The position numbers and the translations under genes are program-made. The notes below the pieces were generated by a model. That model worked only from the letters and a program-made list of their open reading frames with translations, had not been told where the DNA came from and made no database searches. From the NCBI GenBank assembly GCA_016287755.1, contig JAEEWT010000008.1:101165-165164 (forward strand): a stretch of DNA of 64,000 bases, written 5' to 3'. This DNA is from Prevotella sp. Lineage in GTDB: Bacteria > Bacteroidota > Bacteroidia > Bacteroidales > Bacteroidaceae. Positions 60,386-64,000 of the stretch are shown one piece after another. Each line of letters starts with the position of its first letter. The stretch's first letter is position 1.

Positions 60386-60472
60386 GTTATAAGCCTAGTT
60401 AGTGGTAGTTATAAGGCTGATAACTATGCGTTATAAGGCTGATTAGAGGGCGTTAGAAGCTGACCTTGAAGG
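60386..60472 (+). repeat. 22-nt tandem repeat array, second copy
   Basis: Three perfect-length units (60386, 60408, 60430) and a partial fourth (60452). The second unit is identical over 22 nt to the third unit of the array at 8213-8320. It fills the gap between two convergent genes. Confidence 0.88.
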
Positions 60473-60485
60473 TTGTAGAAAGACT

Positions 60486-62153
60486 TCAATTCTTCATCTT
60501 TGATGCATCAAAAACGTAAATTCCATTCATTTCTGCAACGATGACTTGGTCGGAGGTTGGCAAGTGATAAATATTACAAGGGGTGTCATACCAGATGTGA
60601 TTGCAGAAAAATACGGCATCGTTTCTGTCCATGTCAATTAACAAAAAACATCGGTCATATGCACATACTTGATAAATCCATGAACGTTGACTACTCGAGT
60701 AGTCCCATGCAGCCTTCGAATTGCGTGCTTCGGCAGTGAACGCCTTCGAATAAGTGTCGGTATCGAGATTGATAACACACTCACACCTAGGAGCTGTGCT
60801 GATAAACACCTTGTTGGTCAGGCGACTGAACTGCATATCCATCATGTTGCCTCCAGCGTAATAGTAATCGGAGCGGAATTTTGAGTCCAACTGATACTCT
60901 TTGAGAGTGGGCTCTTTGCGACTGATGCTGTAGATGGGAACGTAACTGCGGCAATAAGGATTTCCCCAAATCTTCTGCCCGTCGTGACTGCGATAGACGT
61001 GCTCAAGCGTCATTCCCGGATCACTGTTTTCGCTCATTGCCTGCTTGTTTTTGTTGGCGCTGTCGATAAATCGCCACTCCAAGCCCGAAGCACCTTTTTC
61101 ACATAGTAAGACTATCCCCAGACCATCGTTGGTGAACTGCAGTTCATAAGGATAAATGGCAGGATAATCTGGATGTGCATTTTGTGAGGGCTCAAAAGTA
61201 ATAGTCTCTTCGATGTGCCCTTTCTGTGGGTCAACCATACACAAATGATTGCTGTAGCCCAAAATGTAATCTGCATTGAACGGCAGAACGTAGATTTTCT
61301 TGTTGTAGGAATTGTAGCAGATATAACAAGGAGCGAAAGGCAGGTCTATGTCGTGCATCACATGACCATCGACGAGCGACAACTGAATGAGCTTATTGGG
61401 ACGAGTGAGCGATACCCATACGCTCCGTTCGTCTTCCGCTGGCAACACATAACGGATTTCGCCTTTTGGTAAAAATTTCTTATCATAGAATGGGATGGAG
61501 ACATCGAGGGTAAATGAATTTCCTTTCTTGTTGCTGACTGTCGCTTTAAAGGTTAAGTCTTGTCCCATACATGCCGGAGAAAATTTTTGGCGTACGACGG
61601 TGTTTCCTTCCAGATAAGTTGGTCTAAAATCAATTAGGTACATGTCCATGTGCCAACTGTCAACAGTCACAGGTTGGTCGAAAGTTATTTCAAAATAGCT
61701 GTCTTCGTTTTTCATATAGTTTCCGATCACTCCGCGACAACTCACAATTTGCGGTTGGGTGCCCATTTCGTAACCAGCCTGAAAGATGCTGAGAGTCTTC
61801 CTCACATCGCCTGATTGCACGGTGATGGTAGCTTTTCGTGGTTGAGGGTAGGGATTGGATTTCCATGTACATTTCAGTATAGCGTTTCCTTTGCCTGCAT
61901 TTGGTTTTACGTCCAACCACAAGGCATCTGAAAATGCATTCCATGTGCAGTTGGCCTTCAAACTTATTTCTGTTGAACCAGCTTCGGCACTAATTGTATC
62001 ATTAGTCAAATTTAAACTGATGACAGGTTCTGTGGTAATTTTGCCGTCATTGTTGTTTGGGGGCGTAGGTGGGAGGTCTTCCTTGCTACATGCAGTCAGT
62101 AAAATGACAACAAAGAAGACATAAAAGAAAAGTTTAAAATCTCTTACTTTCAT
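60486..62153 (-). CDS. BACON-domain lipoprotein with beta-propeller-like C-terminus
   Basis: 555 residues from the ATG at 62153; an ATG at 62168 is also possible. Lipoprotein signal MKVRDFKLFFYVFFVVILLTAC with lipobox LTAC. Residues ~40-125 are a BACON beta-sandwich (ISLNLTNDTISAEAGSTEIS, ANCTWNAFSDALWLDVKPNA, TITVQSGDVRKTLSIFQAGY). Residues ~130-230 are another beta-sandwich. Residues ~235-555 repeat patterns such as SVWVSLTRPNKLIQLSLVDG and QLQFTNDGLGIVLLC typical of propeller blades. BACON domains occur in surface proteins of gut Bacteroidota, often glycan-binding. Function unknown. Confidence 0.78.
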   Translation of the reverse strand: MKVRDFKLFFYVFFVVILLTACSKEDLPPTPPNNNDGKITTEPVISLNLTNDTISAEAGSTEISLKANCTWNAFSDALWLDVKPNAGKGNAILKCTWKSNPYPQPRKATITVQSGDVRKTLSIFQAGYEMGTQPQIVSCRGVIGNYMKNEDSYFEITFDQPVTVDSWHMDMYLIDFRPTYLEGNTVVRQKFSPACMGQDLTFKATVSNKKGNSFTLDVSIPFYDKKFLPKGEIRYVLPAEDERSVWVSLTRPNKLIQLSLVDGHVMHDIDLPFAPCYICYNSYNKKIYVLPFNADYILGYSNHLCMVDPQKGHIEETITFEPSQNAHPDYPAIYPYELQFTNDGLGIVLLCEKGASGLEWRFIDSANKNKQAMSENSDPGMTLEHVYRSHDGQKIWGNPYCRSYVPIYSISRKEPTLKEYQLDSKFRSDYYYAGGNMMDMQFSRLTNKVFISTAPRCECVINLDTDTYSKAFTAEARNSKAAWDYSSSQRSWIYQVCAYDRCFLLIDMDRNDAVFFCNHIWYDTPCNIYHLPTSDQVIVAEMNGIYVFDASKMKN

Positions 62154-62410
62154 TATCCTGAATAACACAGCACTTTAGTTATGTTTTTATTTGTAAGTTC
62201 CTGAGAAACAAGAAACTCTTGCTTTGAAAAGCGGCAGAGCCGAGCGGCACAGGATCTAGTCATGTCAGATTTTTACTTACCTTAGTGCTGTAATTCAAGA
62301 CAAGTATAATCATCAATGACATGGCAAAGTTACAAATATTATTTGAGAAAATCACTCCTTGGGAGGAATTATTTCACGTAAGAGAGTCTTTTCTCGTATT
62401 GCGGTAAACA

Positions 62411-62443
62411 ATTCCTCCGCCACGATTCTTCTGGTAATCATAT
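62411..62443 (-). repeat. CCTCCGCCAC dispersed element, second copy
   Basis: 33 nt that match the complement of 8145-8176 with one mismatch. Directly followed by the GGTGACAGGG hairpin, which is not present at the first copy. Confidence 0.8.
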
Positions 62444-62444
62444 A

Positions 62445-62471
62445 GGTGACAGGGACCTGGCCCTTGTCACC
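62445..62471. repeat. GGTGACA hairpin next to the dispersed element
   Basis: GGTGACAGGG/CCCTTGTCACC, an 11-bp stem with one bulge and a short loop. No U tract, so not a typical terminator. Confidence 0.65.
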
Positions 62472-62644
62472 TCCTACAGCCGAAGCTTATCTATCATAGA
62501 TATCGGCATCGCCACCCTGTTCGCTCAGGGATAACCCCAAGTTCGTACAGACACTTGTCAGACTTGCTTGCAGGATTGGCGTCATGTGATGTAATCTAAC
62601 CACCTTTATAGAGGGGTTCATATATACTTTCTTCTTCATATCGA

Positions 62645-64000
62645 TTACTTGATTACAACCTTTTTACCATTATTGATATACAATCCGCGTTGTGTCGGCT
62701 TTCCACTCAGGCGAACACCGTCCAGCGAATACCACACACCATCTTTCACATCTGTAGAGTCTGCCGAGACTCCAAGAATGCCTGTTACATCTTCACCGTC
62801 AAAGCTTAATGCAAACGCACGTGCCTTAGCTCCAGCGTTGTTCTTGATGTATGGCACTGAGAAATAGGCACGACATGAGCGAATCTGGCGGTCAATGGTT
62901 GAGTAGTACAATGTGTTTGCGTCACCCAAGAACAGGATGCTCTTGTCGTCTGCTGTCACGCTTACGGGCGAGTAGCAGCCCACCATCTGAATGGACTCCA
63001 GTCCAGCGGTCGTGCTCTCCACTGCCTGAGCAGCTGTACTGCTTACGGTCACGCCCTCGAATACGGGGTCGGTGATAGGCTCACCACTCTCCCACTTCAC
63101 AAGATACGGCACTCCGGCCTCTATCTCTGTTGCGTCCTTGAACGACAGATACAGCGTGCCGTCCGTCGTGTCAAAGCCGTTCTTCGCATCGGCGTCCAAT
63201 GTCTTCAGCGTTGCGCCTGCAAAGTACCCGTTAGCGGCAATCTGCTCGGCACTCAACGAGAACGGCAGGCACAGCGTGTTCCACTTGCCATCCTTAAAGA
63301 GCGTGCGGTCGGCAAGGGTAACGCTATGTGCCTTCTTGCCGGCATACATATACAAGGTCTCCTCGTTATTGGCATTGTCGGCCAGGCTGATGTTGAGTGG
63401 CTCGTAGTGGGCCTTGATGTTATTGGGATTGCTCGTGGGAGTATATTCTTCACCGGGAGACAGGAACGTCGCGCCGTCTGATGCCTCCAGGCTGGTGCTC
63501 GTGCTGCCGACCACCCAGCCCTTGAAGGTATAACCGTTGACGATAACGTCACATTCGGGCAGGATGAAAGCCTGACCCTTGGCTACGTCGTAGCCCGGAC
63601 CGCTGTATGAACCGTCAAAGTCGCCGTTTGCATCCACGCCTGGCTTTGCCAATGTAATCGTCCACACTCCCTCACTGGCCTTGTAGCCGCACACGCAATG
63701 CCCCTCACCGTCGCTGTCGAAGTGCTCAGCCGTTTCCGACACGGCGCAGTGCTTGCAATGCGAGGTGTGGGTGCCGTCGGAATTGATGGTATAGGTGATT
63801 CCCGAAGGGTGGTCGCAGACTTCTACGATAGCGTAGGGACGGAAGAAGCAGGCGGGGACGCGCGTTTCCTTGGGGAAGAGTGATGTGCCGTTTGGCGTCT
63901 GGCCGGCATTGACCATCATGCAGTCATGGATACGGAGCGTGCCGCGATGGTTGTCGCCGTCCTCGCTGCCAATGGCTGAGCCGTTCTTGTTGCCGGCATC
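62645..64000 (-). CDS. Large secreted surface protein, 3' part only
   Basis: At least 451 residues; the frame stays open to the window edge, so the start is missing and an ATG at 63919 is internal. Cys-rich HTSHCKHCAVSETAEHFDSD and GEGHCVCGYKASEG suggest a small metal-binding or disulfide unit. Then TFKGWVVGSTST (InlB-like), GKWNTLCLPFSLSAEQIAAN and the common tail GVWYSLDGVRLSGKPTQRGL plus YINNGKKVVIK. Such proteins are surface adhesins in Prevotella. Its base composition is more G+C-rich than its neighbours, with GCC/GGC/AAG-rich codons. Confidence 0.78.
   Translation of the reverse strand, partial: DAGNKNGSAIGSEDGDNHRGTLRIHDCMMVNAGQTPNGTSLFPKETRVPACFFRPYAIVEVCDHPSGITYTINSDGTHTSHCKHCAVSETAEHFDSDGEGHCVCGYKASEGVWTITLAKPGVDANGDFDGSYSGPGYDVAKGQAFILPECDVIVNGYTFKGWVVGSTSTSLEASDGATFLSPGEEYTPTSNPNNIKAHYEPLNISLADNANNEETLYMYAGKKAHSVTLADRTLFKDGKWNTLCLPFSLSAEQIAANGYFAGATLKTLDADAKNGFDTTDGTLYLSFKDATEIEAGVPYLVKWESGEPITDPVFEGVTVSSTAAQAVESTTAGLESIQMVGCYSPVSVTADDKSILFLGDANTLYYSTIDRQIRSCRAYFSVPYIKNNAGAKARAFALSFDGEDVTGILGVSADSTDVKDGVWYSLDGVRLSGKPTQRGLYINNGKKVVIK

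Larger units (their letters stand above)
62169..62644. other. Intergenic region with promoter, dispersed repeat and hairpin
   Basis: No gene seen. Contents: a minus-strand -7 box TAACTTTGC (complement of 62324-62332), probably for the BACON lipoprotein with a long leader; an inverted copy of the CCTCCGCCAC element (62411-62443); and a hairpin GGTGACAGGG/CCCTTGTCACC (62445-62471). The rest, up to 62640, has no recognisable feature. Confidence 0.6.

Overview
The window looks like a chromosomal segment of a Bacteroidales bacterium, most likely Prevotellaceae (Prevotella/Segatella type). The evidence is Bacteroidota promoters (-33 TTTG, -7 TAnnTTTG), almost no Shine-Dalgarno sites, lipoproteins and porin-like barrels with MKKxxx leaders, and surface proteins ending in a short GxYIxNGKKxxxK tail. 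It also carries BACON, GLUG, BspA-like and InlB-like repeat proteins. No phage, integrase, transposase, CRISPR array or rRNA is visible; there is one tRNA (Cys).

Layout. 1-7.9 kb (minus strand): a compact run purU-hisH-hisA-hisF-hisIE-ftsE-lysC-lysA-glycosyltransferase (cut by the window edge), probably read from tandem promoters near 7.95-8.07 kb. 8-13.6 kb: a repeat-rich spacer, a 1150-residue secreted repeat protein and a GHL10-type hydrolase. 13.7-19.6 kb: cstA-like transporter, small barrel protein, nadC, M23 peptidase and C69 peptidase. 19.7-27.4 kb: hisG-hisD-hisC and a membrane protein-hisB unit, with an MltF-like transglycosylase and a Gfo/Idh oxidoreductase on the other strand. Histidine synthesis is therefore split over three loci that together hold hisG, D, C, B, H, A, F and IE. 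27.4-34.1 kb: envelope proteins, including four tandem secreted proteins that share leader DNA but not mature sequence. 34.3-36.1 kb: a guanine deaminase-xanthine phosphoribosyltransferase salvage operon.

36.2-57.5 kb is the centrepiece: about 20 plus-strand genes, mostly overlapping, forming an aryl-polyene/flexirubin-like pigment-lipid cluster. It has a ketoreductase, three ketosynthases (two with C-terminal ketosynthase-like halves), two ACPs, two hotdog dehydratases, a thioesterase, an O-methyltransferase, an AMP-ligase and three acyltransferase domains. It also has a DPM1-like glycosyltransferase, a LolA-like carrier, an MMPL exporter fused to a PlsC domain, a small EamA-type protein and two CrtI-like FAD oxidoreductases. 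No aromatic ammonia-lyase and no DarA/DarB pair is present. 57.6-64 kb: FeoB-associated protein, tRNA-Cys, glyA, metallo-beta-lactamase-fold protein, BACON lipoprotein and the 3' part of a large surface protein.

The least expected signal is structural. Short tandem arrays with 7-, 8- or 9-nt units sit at many gene junctions and often supply the stop codon of the upstream gene. Arrays of the same type sit inside coding sequence at the domain junctions of two fusion proteins (KS/KS-like and MMPL/PlsC). A separate 22-nt-period repeat occurs in three intergenic spacers, and an unrelated 22-nt repeat sits inside the MMPL gene.
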